Assembly: GCF_016793485.1 (NCBI RefSeq)
Contig: NZ_JAEULZ010000001.1
Coordinates: forward strand, 434,001-498,000
DNA: 64,000 nucleotides
From: Mesorhizobium sp.
GTDB lineage: Bacteria > Pseudomonadota > Alphaproteobacteria > Rhizobiales > Rhizobiaceae
Reading direction: 5' to 3'
Shown here: positions 46,513 to 54,600 of the stretch, piece after piece
Position numbering within the stretch: position 1 is the stretch's first letter
Layout of the letters: each line of letters begins with the position of its first letter
The notes under the pieces: generated by a model
Told to the model about the DNA's origin: nothing
Databases searched by the model: none
Seen by the model: only the letters and a program-made list of their open reading frames with translations
Position numbers and translations under genes: made by a program

Positions 46513-47504
46513 GGTCCTCCCCCATCGAGAATCGCATTGTCCGTTTCGATCGTGCACTGGCGCGCCGCTTGCTCCGCAGTGGCCCGCAGCGCGTCGCTTT
46601 GCTGGCCGGCGTAGAAACTTTGCATCGCGCCGGCGCGCTCAAGCGTATCGAGCACGCAGACACAATAGCGCGGGCAGAACTCCGTGTCGCGCTGTTCGAC
46701 GCAGCTTCTTTCGCAGGACTGCAGGAAGTTCACCTCACGTGTTTCCTCACTCGGCGGGAAGACCTGCGCGAACAGCCAGACGCAGGCGATAAGCACCGGC
46801 TGGTGGATGAGGTAGAAAGCGAGGCTGTGACGTCCGGCATAGTCAAAGGGCCATAGCCAGCGCGGTGAACGCCAGCCAGCCAGCGCGGCGAAGAGGCCTG
46901 TCTGAGCCCCAATCTTGCCCGCCGCGATGCCGATAAGCACTGCCCCGAACCACGGAAACACTGGCACGTAGTCGTTGGAGCGCTGGTAATTCACCGACAG
47001 CCCCGTCCACCACCACCAAGGCGCGTCGAAGAATTCCGAGCGAAGATAATAGGGCGCAGCCAGCACGATCGCGGCGATCGAGATCGTGACGACGGCTGGC
47101 AGCCGCAGGAAGGCAAGGCCGAGAATGCTGGCGATCGCGATCTGGTGCAGGATGCCGAAGAAGATGAAGCCGCCCGGCATGGCGACATAGGTTGCGGCGG
47201 TGATCGCAAGCGCTGCCGCCGCGACCATCGCCCATCGCCGCCAGAATCCATTCCAACGAATCTGCTTTCCGTGCGCGAGGACGAGGCTGACGCCGACAAG
47301 GAACAGGAAGCTTGAGGCGATGCAGCGCGCGAACAGCTTCCAGCCACCCATTGTCGTCGTGCCGGGTGGCGCATAACCGAAGAATTCGAGGTCCCAGGCT
47401 AAATGGTAGATCGCCATGGCGACCAGCGCGACGCCGCGTGCGACATCGATCGCCTCGATACGTCCTTTCTTCCCGGGCGCGACGTTATTTTTCTCGTCTG
47501 TCAA
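46509..47504 (-). CDS. DUF1624 / heparan-alpha-glucosaminide N-acetyltransferase-like membrane acyltransferase with a Cys-rich tail
   Basis: The 331-aa product begins with a charged tail, then RIEAIDVARGVALVAMAIYHLAWDLEFFGY (about 15-44), the catalytic-histidine region of the DUF1624/acyltransferase-3-like fold, and seven or eight further helices to about 270, with FPWFGAVLIGIAAG. The last 60 residues are soluble and carry six cysteines (QSCERSCVEQRDTEFC...YCVC), not usual in the family; they would be outside the membrane. It may transfer acyl groups to periplasmic sugars. The pairing with an ICMT-type protein suggests joint envelope modification, which is inference. Confidence 0.8.
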   Translation of the reverse strand: MTDEKNNVAPGKKGRIEAIDVARGVALVAMAIYHLAWDLEFFGYAPPGTTTMGGWKLFARCIASSFLFLVGVSLVLAHGKQIRWNGFWRRWAMVAAAALAITAATYVAMPGGFIFFGILHQIAIASILGLAFLRLPAVVTISIAAIVLAAPYYLRSEFFDAPWWWWTGLSVNYQRSNDYVPVFPWFGAVLIGIAAGKIGAQTGLFAALAGWRSPRWLWPFDYAGRHSLAFYLIHQPVLIACVWLFAQVFPPSEETREVNFLQSCERSCVEQRDTEFCPRYCVCVLDTLERAGAMQSFYAGQQSDALRATAEQAARQCTIETDNAILDGGGP

Positions 47505-47505
47505 G

Positions 47506-47545
47506 GCGTTGCGTCCATGCTTCTAGAGCGTTGCGTCCATGCTTC
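47506..47545. repeat. Short tandem direct repeat
   Basis: GCGTTGCGTCCATGCTTC occurs at 47506-47523 and again at 47528-47545, a period of 22 bases. It lies just upstream of the DUF1624 start and downstream of the Rieske gene. Two copies only. Confidence 0.7.
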
Positions 47546-47608
47546 AGCAAGCGTTAGCACGGCGCACGAATGGACGGCAAAGCGCCGGTTGACGCGTCCA
47601 GTGGAAAA

Positions 47609-48787
47609 TTATGTCGCGGCCAAATCTGCGAATGCCCTGTGCTGGTCGCTTACCCAGCCGTGGAAGCGCGCGAGTTCGTATTCCTCGGGCATCAGCACTC
47701 CGGCCTTGTGGCGCCGGGCATGCAGGCCGCGCTGGTTGAGTTCGCAGACGGCCGCATCCTCCTCCAGCACCTGCATGCCGAAACCGACGATATTGGCCAA
47801 CCCCTTCGGCGGCATTTCCTGCGGCGGAAAAAGCCATTCGGCTGTCAGCTTCGTCTTTTCCGGCCCAAGCGGCGTCAGCGTCACGGTGCGCACATAGTCG
47901 ACGTGCCCGACAACGAACATCGAAGGCAGACTCATCGAATAGCTCTGCCCGGCCGCGCGTTCCGCCTCGGTCAGGCCCTGGAACTGCGGGCCGTAGGACC
48001 GACCGTCCTCGGACCAGGTTTCCGCACCCTTGCGCAGCCCGCCGGAAAATTCCGGTGAATCATTATCAGCGTGCTTTGCCCAGTCCGGGTCGTCGTGGCG
48101 CGCCATCAGCCCGCGCCCGTAGATCGGCACCAGATGCGACAGGTGCTTGTGCACGCCGGGGCAGTGCAGGCACTCGTTGAAATTCTCCCAGAAGATTTTC
48201 CAGTTGCAGTTCATGACCTTGGTGAAGACATGTCCGCTGACCAGGTCCTCCAACGGCCAGTTGGCGAGACTGACCGAGGCCTCGTCGAAACCCTGCTCGA
48301 CGCTATCGATCGCGGTCTCGTCGAGATTGACGAAGACGAAGCCGCGCCACTCGGAAAGTTTCACCGAATAGAGCGGATAGTCCGACTTCAAAAAGCCTTC
48401 AGGTAGCGATTTCGATGGCACCCGCACAAGCTCGCCGCGCAGCGAATAGGACCATGCATGATATGGGCAGGTCAGCAGCCGGGCCTTCAGCCGTCCGCTC
48501 TCCGCCGTGCAGAGCTGCGAGCCGCGGTGCCGGCAGGTGTTGTGGAAGGCTCTGAGCACGCCGGTCTCGTCGCGCACGACCAGCACTTCCTGCGTGCCTA
48601 TAGTGAACACCCTGTATGCCAGAGGTTCGGCGATGTCGGCCGCGCGGCAGACCATCACCCAGCGCCGGTACCAGATCGCTTCGAGATCGCGCCGGTACTC
48701 GCCCGGATCGATATAGGCGCTGGCCGGCAGCGTACCCTCCAGCCGGCGAAGCCCGTGATAAAGGTCATTTTCGGCGACGTTCGGCAT
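47609..48787 (-). CDS. Rieske non-haem iron ring-hydroxylating oxygenase, alpha subunit
   Basis: The 392-aa protein. The Rieske [2Fe-2S] centre uses TCRHRGSQLC (C-R-H) and CPYHAWSY (C-x-x-H) at about 80-105. The catalytic iron site is in NWKIFWENFNECLHCPGVHKHL (about 194-215), with a distal aspartate further on. This resembles choline- or betaine-type and aromatic oxygenases (COG4638); substrate unknown, and no reductase partner is next to it. The ATG at 48787 has AAGGAG seven bases upstream; a 16-residue longer reading lacks one. The promoter region is shared with the divergent B12 riboswitch transcript. Confidence 0.88.
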   Translation of the reverse strand: MPNVAENDLYHGLRRLEGTLPASAYIDPGEYRRDLEAIWYRRWVMVCRAADIAEPLAYRVFTIGTQEVLVVRDETGVLRAFHNTCRHRGSQLCTAESGRLKARLLTCPYHAWSYSLRGELVRVPSKSLPEGFLKSDYPLYSVKLSEWRGFVFVNLDETAIDSVEQGFDEASVSLANWPLEDLVSGHVFTKVMNCNWKIFWENFNECLHCPGVHKHLSHLVPIYGRGLMARHDDPDWAKHADNDSPEFSGGLRKGAETWSEDGRSYGPQFQGLTEAERAAGQSYSMSLPSMFVVGHVDYVRTVTLTPLGPEKTKLTAEWLFPPQEMPPKGLANIVGFGMQVLEEDAAVCELNQRGLHARRHKAGVLMPEEYELARFHGWVSDQHRAFADLAAT

Positions 48788-48864
48788 GGTCCTGCTCCTT
48801 GGCGCCAGCGGATACTTCGGCGGATCGTTTGTCAATTCGCGCCGGGGACTGTCGGTTAATTGGT

Positions 48865-48893
48865 TTGCCGGGCTGGGCTTTCTTGACTATAGT
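48865..48893 (+). promoter_or_regulatory. Predicted sigma-70 promoter of the second B12 transcript
   Basis: TTGCCG (48865-48870) and TATAGT (48888-48893) are 17 bases apart. The expected start site at about 48899-48900 is the first base of riboswitch helix P1. Confidence 0.65.
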
Positions 48894-48898
48894 CCGCT

Positions 48899-49070
48899 TC
48901 GTCGACGGTTCCGAAAGGACCGAGAGGGAATGCGGTGAGGGTTTCGACCCAATGCCGCGGCTGCCCCCGCAACTGTAAGCGGTAGCCTTTTCCAGAAGCC
49001 ACTGCGGCGAAAGCCTCGGGAAGGCGGGGAGGGCGCCAAGTCCGCGAGCCAGGAGACCTGCCGGCGACGA
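48899..49070 (+). promoter_or_regulatory. Cobalamin (B12) riboswitch controlling cbtB-cbtA-cobP-cobO
   Basis: Ordered class elements: GAGAGGGAATGCGGTGAGGG, AATGCCGCGGCTGCCCCCGC, AACTGTAAGC, AGCCACTG, GGGAAGGCGGG and the B12 box AGCCAGGAGACCTGCC (49048-49062 region). TCGTCG at 48899 and CGACGA at 49065 close P1. It lies 43 bases before cbtB. High adenosylcobalamin should reduce expression of cobalt uptake and the following cob genes. Confidence 0.96.
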
Positions 49071-49113
49071 GACGTGGTTCAATGCCCTCGGGTGGAGGGC
49101 GAAAGGATTGAAA

Positions 49114-49293
49114 ATGAACACAGCTACACATTCGCTTGGCGTCGCCGCCAGCTCATCCTCGCGCTTGCTTCCGCTCGTTCTGGCGGGACTGCTCGGCATC
49201 TTCATTACAGGGTTCGCGGGTATGGCGCCGATCTCGGCGGTCCATAACGCCGCGCATGACTATCGTCATTCGATGGGCTTTCCCTGCCACTGA
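49114..49293 (+). CDS. cbtB: CbtB, cobalt transporter small subunit
   Basis: The 59-aa protein has one helix (about 15-38, LLPLVLAGLLGIFITGFAG) and the family C-terminus HNAAHDYRHSMGFPCH, a histidine-rich metal-binding tail. CbtB with CbtA forms a predicted cobalt transporter whose genes are nearly always under B12 riboswitches, as here. The ATG at 49114 is preceded by GAAAGGA at six bases; a TTG two codons earlier is also possible. cbtA follows after 15 bases. Confidence 0.93.
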   Translation: MNTATHSLGVAASSSSRLLPLVLAGLLGIFITGFAGMAPISAVHNAAHDYRHSMGFPCH

Positions 49294-49308
49294 CGAGGAA
49301 CTGCCGAC

Positions 49309-50073
49309 ATGAGCTATTTTCGTAACGTCGTGTTCCTCGCGGCGGCAGCCGGGCTGTTGGCCGGTGTCGTGCTCGCCGCGCTCCAGACTCTCGTCACCGT
49401 TCCGCTGATCCTGCAGGCAGAGACATTCGAGGGGGCCGCCCCCATGCAGCATGCCGGTATGGAAATGGGTGACGCGACCGCCGAAAGCGGTGTGCCCGCA
49501 GCCCCCGAAAGCGTGCCTGCCGCAGAGCAGGCCGAAGAGGCCTGGTCTCCGGCGGACGGCATGGAGCGCTTCCTCTACACACTCGGCGCCAACGTCGTCG
49601 GCGCGATAGGCTTCTCGCTCCTTCTGGTGGTCGCCTCGGAGTTCGCCGGCGGCGTCGCCGGCTGGCGCCAGGGATTGTTGTGGGGGCTTGCCGGCTTTGC
49701 CGCCTTTGTCATTGCGCCCAGCCTCGGCCTGCCGCCGAATATGCCCGCAATGCCGGTTGCAGACACTCTCTCGCGTCAGATCTGGTGGGCGGCGACCGCT
49801 GCGGCCACCGGTGCTGGATTGGCCCTGATCATCTTGCGTTCGTCCGCGCCTCTTGCCGTGCTCGGCCTGCTGCTGATCATCGCTCCGCATATCTGGGGCG
49901 CGCCGCAGCCTGCCAGCTACGACACCTCGGTCCCCGAAGGGCTGCACCAGCAGTTCATCGTCGCGGTTACACTGACGAACCTGGTGTTCTGGGCAGTTCT
50001 CGGCGCGACAATCGGCGCCTTGCGCAAGCGTTTTGCGGATTCAGTGCCGCAGCCCGTCCGCGGCTTTGCCTGA
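49309..50073 (+). CDS. cbtA: CbtA, cobalt transporter membrane subunit
   Basis: The 254-aa protein has six or so helices, the first at about 5-26 (VVFLAAAAGLLAGVVLAALQ). A His/Met-rich loop MQHAGMEMG (about 46-54) could bind metal. WRQGLLWGLAGFAAFVIAPSLGLPPNMP (about 118-145) is the CbtA signature. It works with CbtB. Its stop overlaps the likely cobP start by eight bases, which couples cobalt uptake to the nucleotide-loop enzymes. Confidence 0.92.
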   Translation: MSYFRNVVFLAAAAGLLAGVVLAALQTLVTVPLILQAETFEGAAPMQHAGMEMGDATAESGVPAAPESVPAAEQAEEAWSPADGMERFLYTLGANVVGAIGFSLLLVVASEFAGGVAGWRQGLLWGLAGFAAFVIAPSLGLPPNMPAMPVADTLSRQIWWAATAAATGAGLALIILRSSAPLAVLGLLLIIAPHIWGAPQPASYDTSVPEGLHQQFIVAVTLTNLVFWAVLGATIGALRKRFADSVPQPVRGFA

Positions 50074-50581
50074 CAGTCGAAGCCTGACCTTCCTTCTCGG
50101 CGGCGCGCGCTGCGGCAAGAGCGCATACGCCGAGAAGCTGGCCACGGCGCTTCCGGCGCCGTGGACCTACATAGCCACCGCACAGGCCTGGGACGAAGAG
50201 ATGGTGGAACGCATCGCGCTCCACCGTGCGCGGCGGACCAAAGGCTGGTCGACCGTCGATGCCCCGTTTGACCTTGCCGACGCACTTCGCGCGGTCCCGA
50301 CCGGTCAGCCCGTTCTTGTCGATTGCCTGACCCTCTGGCTTTCCAACCACATGCTGGCGGAAAACGACACCGATGCTTGTTGCGATGAATTGGCCGAAAT
50401 CCTGTCGGCGCCGCGAGGTCACTGGTTCGTCGTCTCCAACGAAGTGGGTTTCGGCATCGTGCCCGACAATCCCTTGGGTCGCCGTTTTCGCGACGAGCAG
50501 GGCCGCTTGAACCAGAAAATCGCTGCCGTCTCCGACCGCGTTCTCCTTGTGGTCGCCGGCCTGCCCATGCAGGTGAAATGA
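50066..50581 (+). CDS. cobP: Bifunctional adenosylcobinamide kinase/guanylyltransferase (CobP, CobU-type)
   Basis: About 171 aa. The P-loop is LLGGARCGKSAYAEKLA (about 9-25), then YIATAQAWDEEMVERIALHRARR (about 34-56, with the guanylylated histidine region), VDCLTLWLSNHM and VSNEVGFGIVPDNPLGRRFRDEQG. It phosphorylates adenosylcobinamide and adds GMP, giving adenosylcobinamide-GDP. The start is uncertain: TTG at 50066, overlapping cbtA, gives a family-like N-terminus; TTG at 50033 would add 11 residues. The stop overlaps cobO. Confidence 0.93.
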   Translation: MPDSRSLTFLLGGARCGKSAYAEKLATALPAPWTYIATAQAWDEEMVERIALHRARRTKGWSTVDAPFDLADALRAVPTGQPVLVDCLTLWLSNHMLAENDTDACCDELAEILSAPRGHWFVVSNEVGFGIVPDNPLGRRFRDEQGRLNQKIAAVSDRVLLVVAGLPMQVK

Positions 50582-51198
50582 TGACAACGATCGATGAAAA
50601 GGAAGCCGAGCGCCACCGCGCCAAGATGGCCAAGCGCAAGGCCGTCCAGGATGCGGAGGTCGCAGGCAAGACGATCACGGAGAAGGGCCTGCTCATCGTC
50701 AACACAGGCCCCGGAAAGGGCAAGACCACGGCAGCCTTCGGGCTGGCGCTGCGCATGCTCGGCTACGGCCGTCGCGTCGGCGTCGTGCAGTTCGTCAAGG
50801 GTGCGTGGCACAGCGGCGAGAAGGACGCCTTCGCCGCCTTTGGCGATAAGGTCGTGTGGCACACGATGGGCGAGGGGTTTACCTGGGAGACACAGGACCT
50901 GCAGCGCGACATCGCCGCTGCGCAGGCCGCTTGGGGCACGGCTCGGGAACTTCTGGCCGACCCCACGATCAGCCTCGTCGTGCTGGACGAACTCAACATC
51001 GCGCTGCGCTACGATTATCTCGATGTGGATGCGGTGGTTGCAGCGTTGAAAGTTCGCCGCCCCGACCTCCACGTCGTCGTCACCGGCCGCAACGCCAAGC
51101 CCGCTCTGGTCGAGGCCGCCGATCTCGTCACAGAGATGGGAGCGGTAAAACATCACTTCTCCGCCGGCGTGAAGGCGCAGAAGGGGATCGAGTTCTGA
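50578..51198 (+). CDS. cobO: Cob(I)yrinic acid a,c-diamide adenosyltransferase
   Basis: The 206-aa CobO/BtuR protein. The N-terminal arm is charged (EAERHRAKMAKRKAVQ), followed by the P-loop NTGPGKGKTTAAFGLALRML (about 41-60), VQFVKGAWHSGEKDAF and VVLDELNIALRYDYL (about 136-150). It adds the adenosyl ligand to cobalt. ATG at 50578 (overlapping the cobP stop) or at 50581 is possible. Last gene of the riboswitch transcript before an unrelated gene on the other strand. Confidence 0.95.
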   Translation: MMTTIDEKEAERHRAKMAKRKAVQDAEVAGKTITEKGLLIVNTGPGKGKTTAAFGLALRMLGYGRRVGVVQFVKGAWHSGEKDAFAAFGDKVVWHTMGEGFTWETQDLQRDIAAAQAAWGTARELLADPTISLVVLDELNIALRYDYLDVDAVVAALKVRRPDLHVVVTGRNAKPALVEAADLVTEMGAVKHHFSAGVKAQKGIEF

Positions 51199-51247
51199 GG
51201 AGGCGTTGTTCACTTGCTTTCGCCTACGACCGGCGTTGAGGCACACT

Positions 51248-51967
51248 TTATTCTTTGCGATTTCGCATTCTGACATAAGAGAGGAAGAGCATCAGAACGC
51301 CGAATAAAGCGGCGCATATGATGTTTCGGCGATTTAGTATGTCTTCGAGTATCCAATCACCGCGTTCTAGCGGCCAAACGCCGGTGCTGTCTTTGACGAT
51401 TGGCTGGCCAGAGACGCGATCGACCGTAAACTCGCAGCCATTCAGGCTTGTGACCGATGGTCCGGGCTTGAGGAATTCAAACGGCATCTCTCGACTGTCC
51501 AGCTCACGCCTTTGGAGGAATGTCCCGTCAGTGCTGAAGATGTCGATCGTGTCAGTTCTGACGCTGTAGATACTTAACGTGTCGTCCGGATTAAGGGCGA
51601 TTTTAAACAGGCCGCCCGCACTATCCGGCTGAAAGGCAGCCTTGAACTCTCCTCGGCAACTATAGAGCTGAACCCGATTTGCTCGGGCCAGAATAGGATC
51701 CTTCATTTTCACGAACAAATTGCCGTCTGGGGTTACCAGAACCTGGTCGAATATGCTGCTCGTCGGCCAAGCTCTCACATTTGCGACACGCTGATAGAAG
51801 AGATTTCCGGCAGATGCAGATCCCAATGATAGGAGGATCGCGAGGATCCCGAGCTTAACGGTCCGGCGCTGCGAATTCGGTTGTCGCCACAGTTGAATTC
51901 CTACGATCAAAGTTATGATCCATGGGAATATAACCTCCATCCAGGCAATAGAAACATGAGGATTCAT
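51248..51967 (-). CDS. Hypothetical bitopic membrane protein interrupting the cob cluster
   Basis: Not recognised. The 239-aa product has two N-terminal helices (about 10-25 and 38-58), a soluble region of about 150 residues with beta-propeller-like phrases (VTPDGNLFVKMKD, IALNPDDTLSIYSVRTDTIDIFSTDGTFLQ), then a C-terminal helix (about 213-232) ending RMRNRKE. The soluble part, between helices, is probably periplasmic. Codon use and the flanks (51968-52065) are AT-richer than the cob genes on both sides, and it separates cobO from cobD, so it was probably inserted. No ribosome site stands out at ATG 51967. Confidence 0.6.
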   Translation of the reverse strand: MNPHVSIAWMEVIFPWIITLIVGIQLWRQPNSQRRTVKLGILAILLSLGSASAGNLFYQRVANVRAWPTSSIFDQVLVTPDGNLFVKMKDPILARANRVQLYSCRGEFKAAFQPDSAGGLFKIALNPDDTLSIYSVRTDTIDIFSTDGTFLQRRELDSREMPFEFLKPGPSVTSLNGCEFTVDRVSGQPIVKDSTGVWPLERGDWILEDILNRRNIICAALFGVLMLFLSYVRMRNRKE

Positions 51968-52065
51968 CGCCCTACTCTTATCTCATAGACGCTTAAATCT
52001 GAGTAAATCTGGAAGAATAATGATTCTAGTATTAGAAATATTTCGTTGAAATTTTATTTGACCGA

Positions 52066-53037
52066 TCATAGCACTACTACCGCTCCCATAATACCAAAGG
52101 TCGAGATCAATAACGTATCAGCCAGCCAGAACAGCCTGAGCGCCCGCCTGATATCCGCAGCCGTCACGTCGCGCCGACCGCCTTCGCCCATGTAGGCGAA
52201 GTCGCCCATGACGCCGCCATAGCTGCGCGGGCCGGCCAGCGCGATGCCGAGTGCGCCGGCCATCGCCGCCTCCGGCCAGCCGGCATTGGGCGACCGGTGC
52301 TTTTTCGCGTCGCGCCACACCGCTCGCCATGCACCCTTTGCGTCCATGCTGGGCAGGAGTGCTGCCGCCGCGACGATCAGCAAGGCAGTCAGCCGCGAGG
52401 CCGGCAAGTTGATCAGGTCGTCTAAGCGCGCTGCCGCCCAGCCGAACGCCTCGTGCCTTGGTGTGCGATGGCCGATCATCGAATCGGCCGTGTTCGCCGC
52501 CTTGTAGGCCGCGCCGCCGCCCAGCCCGCCAATCGCCATCCAGAAGGCCGGAGCCACGACGCCGTCGGAGAAATTCTCGGCCAAGCTCTCGATCGCCGCC
52601 CGTCCGACTGCGGCGCGGTCGAGCGTTTCCGGATCGCGACCGACGATCTTCGAAACCGCTTCACGCCCGGCCGCCAGCCCGCCTGTATCCAGCGCCTTCG
52701 CGACTGCCTCGACATGCTGCGCCAGGCTCTTTTGCGCAAGGAGCGTGGTGCCCAGCGCAATCGCCACGAAGAATCCCAGCGGATGGAGGAACAGGAAGGC
52801 CTGCGCCGCACAGGCGACGGCAGCGGGCACGCCAACGATGACAGCCAATGCGACAACCCCGTAAAGGCGACGCGCCCGGTCGCTGTCTGTCGCGCGGTTG
52901 AGCGCTCTGTCGAGACAGGATATCAGGCGTCCGATCCATGTGACCGGATGGCCGATCGCGCGAAACAGCCGGTCTGGATATCCGAGCTTGGCTTCGACGG
53001 CGAGTGACAGGAAGGCGATCAGGACGGACATGAACAT
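52066..53037 (-). CDS. cobD: Adenosylcobinamide-phosphate synthase CobD (CbiB)
   Basis: The 321- to 323-aa membrane protein has YPDRLFRAIGHPVTWIGRLI (about 20-39), ESLAENFSDGVVAPAFWMAIGG (about 151-172), ANTADSMIGHRT and, towards the end, SPNAGWPEAAMAGALGI, all CobD/CbiB signatures. It joins adenosylcobyric acid to aminopropanol (or its phosphate). ATG at 53037 or 53031 both fit; either overlaps the cobC start on the opposite strand, so the two genes are head to head with no gap. In cobalamin nomenclature this CobD is the CbiB protein, not the Salmonella CobD decarboxylase. Confidence 0.95.
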   Translation of the reverse strand: MFMSVLIAFLSLAVEAKLGYPDRLFRAIGHPVTWIGRLISCLDRALNRATDSDRARRLYGVVALAVIVGVPAAVACAAQAFLFLHPLGFFVAIALGTTLLAQKSLAQHVEAVAKALDTGGLAAGREAVSKIVGRDPETLDRAAVGRAAIESLAENFSDGVVAPAFWMAIGGLGGGAAYKAANTADSMIGHRTPRHEAFGWAAARLDDLINLPASRLTALLIVAAAALLPSMDAKGAWRAVWRDAKKHRSPNAGWPEAAMAGALGIALAGPRSYGGVMGDFAYMGEGGRRDVTAADIRRALRLFWLADTLLISTFGIMGAVVVL

Positions 53038-54094
53038 TCCGGCGAAGGCGATAGCAGCGGTAGCCGATCACGGCGGCAGCCTCGGTCGCGCGCGGTCACT
53101 GTTTCCGCATGCGCCGGAGCCTTGGGTCGACCTCTCCACCGGGATCAATCCGCACTCCTACCCGCTTTTCGACCTGCCCGCCACCGCGCTGACGCGCCTG
53201 CCTGAGCCGGCGCGCGCACGCGACCTCGCTGCTGTCGCGGCAAAGGCCTATGGCGCGCCGTCGCCGCGCCACGTAGCGCTCGCTCCGGGGACGCAGATCC
53301 TGCTGCCGCGCGTCTTCTCGCTGGTGAAGCCCGGCCGTGCCGCGATCCTCGGCCCGACCTATGCCGAGCACGCGCGAACGGCCGCGCTGTGCGGCCATAC
53401 TGTGATCGAGACAAGCAATTTCTCCGCTCTTGCCGAGGTGGACGTTGCCGTCGTGGTGAACCCCAACAATCCGGACGGTCGCGTCATTTCCCGCACGGAT
53501 TTGCTTGCGCTGGCCGAAATGCTGCGAAAGCGCGGCGGCGTGCTCGTGATCGATGAGGCCTTCATGGATGTCGGCCCGCGGGAGCAGTCGCTTTGCGGCG
53601 ATGTAGAGCAGGGCGGCATCGTCGTCCTGCGCTCGTTCGGCAAGTTTTTCGGTCTGGCCGGGGTGCGTCTTGGCTTCGCGGTCGCATCGCCTGACATTGC
53701 CGAGCGCCTCGATGGGGAATTCGGTCCCTGGTCCGTGTCTGGCCCCGCTTTGGAGTATGGCATTCAAGCGCTCGGTGACAGCGGCTGGCAGGACGCCATG
53801 CGCGACCGGCTTGAAGCAGAGACTGAGCGGCTCGATGCGTTACTCGCGAGACACGGCATCGCCGTCGACGGCGGCACAAGTCTCTTTCGCCACGTGACCT
53901 CGCACGACGCGGGCGGCCTATTCGATGCGCTCGGAAAGGCTGGCATCCTGGTGCGCAATTTCGCCGACCGTCTTCATCAGCTTCGCTTCGGCCTTCCCGG
54001 CGAGGAGGGCGAATGGGAGAGGTTGGAAATGGCGCTCACTATGTGGAGTGCATCCAAAAGGGGAGGCAGCGTGCGCGCTGTGGCATCGCGATGA
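53030..54094 (+). CDS. cobC: Threonine-phosphate decarboxylase CobC (PLP-dependent)
   Basis: The 354-aa fold-type I aminotransferase-like protein. It has DLSTGINPHSYP (about 34-45), VVVNPNNPDGRVIS (about 145-158), VLVIDEAFMDVGP and the PLP lysine in RSFGKFFGLAGVRLGFAV (about 203-220). It supplies the aminopropanol arm for CobD. The start ATG at 53030 lies within the first bases of the divergent cobD; the frame stays open upstream only inside cobD. The stop overlaps the phosphatase gene. Confidence 0.93.
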   Translation: MNIPAKAIAAVADHGGSLGRARSLFPHAPEPWVDLSTGINPHSYPLFDLPATALTRLPEPARARDLAAVAAKAYGAPSPRHVALAPGTQILLPRVFSLVKPGRAAILGPTYAEHARTAALCGHTVIETSNFSALAEVDVAVVVNPNNPDGRVISRTDLLALAEMLRKRGGVLVIDEAFMDVGPREQSLCGDVEQGGIVVLRSFGKFFGLAGVRLGFAVASPDIAERLDGEFGPWSVSGPALEYGIQALGDSGWQDAMRDRLEAETERLDALLARHGIAVDGGTSLFRHVTSHDAGGLFDALGKAGILVRNFADRLHQLRFGLPGEEGEWERLEMALTMWSASKRGGSVRAVASR

Positions 54095-54600
54095 TCTGGG
54101 TCTGCCCGCTTTCGAAAGTCGACGCCACCGTCGCATTGACCAAAGCCGAGCGGCTGCTGTCGCTACTCGCGCCGGGCACGGCGATGACCCGACCTGCGTC
54201 GATCGCCGAGGCCAATCACCTGTTCCTTTCGCTGCACGACATCGCCGAGGCGCAGGAGGGCATGACGCTGCCCGGCGAGGCGCATATGCGCACGCTGCTC
54301 GATTTTGCCAGCGCGTGGGACCGTTCCAAGCCGCTCGTCATCAACTGCTATGCCGGCATCAGCCGCTCGACCGCTTCGGCCTACATCATCGCAGCCGCAT
54401 TGGAGCCGTGGCGCGACGAAGGCGAACTCGCCTCGGATCTCAGGCTGGCCTCACCGAGCGCCACACCCAACCCGCGCCTGATCGCGCTGGCAGACGCCAT
54501 GCTCGGCCGGCAAGGGCGGATGGTGTCGGCTATCCAGTCGATCGGTCGTGGGGCCGACGCCTTCGAGGGCGTGCCGTTCGCGCTGGAACTCGGCCGATAG
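54091..54600 (+). CDS. Tyrosine-phosphatase-like protein coupled to cobC
   Basis: This 169-aa cytosolic protein contains INCYAGISRSTASAYIIAAAL (about 88-108), the C-x5-R phosphatase loop (Cys90-Arg96), with LFLSLHDIAEAQEGM before it and a helical C-terminus. It belongs to a dual-specificity-like family annotated as protein tyrosine phosphatase in Rhizobiales. The ATG overlaps the cobC stop (ATGA). Its substrate may be a small phosphorylated metabolite of the aminopropanol branch instead of a protein; that is inference from position only. The stop abuts the creatininase stop with no gap. Confidence 0.8.
   Translation: MIWVCPLSKVDATVALTKAERLLSLLAPGTAMTRPASIAEANHLFLSLHDIAEAQEGMTLPGEAHMRTLLDFASAWDRSKPLVINCYAGISRSTASAYIIAAALEPWRDEGELASDLRLASPSATPNPRLIALADAMLGRQGRMVSAIQSIGRGADAFEGVPFALELGR

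Noticed and set aside
47506-47545. CRISPR array
   Set aside because: Only two 18-base copies with a 4-base separation; no spacers or cas genes. No CRISPR array was seen anywhere in the window.
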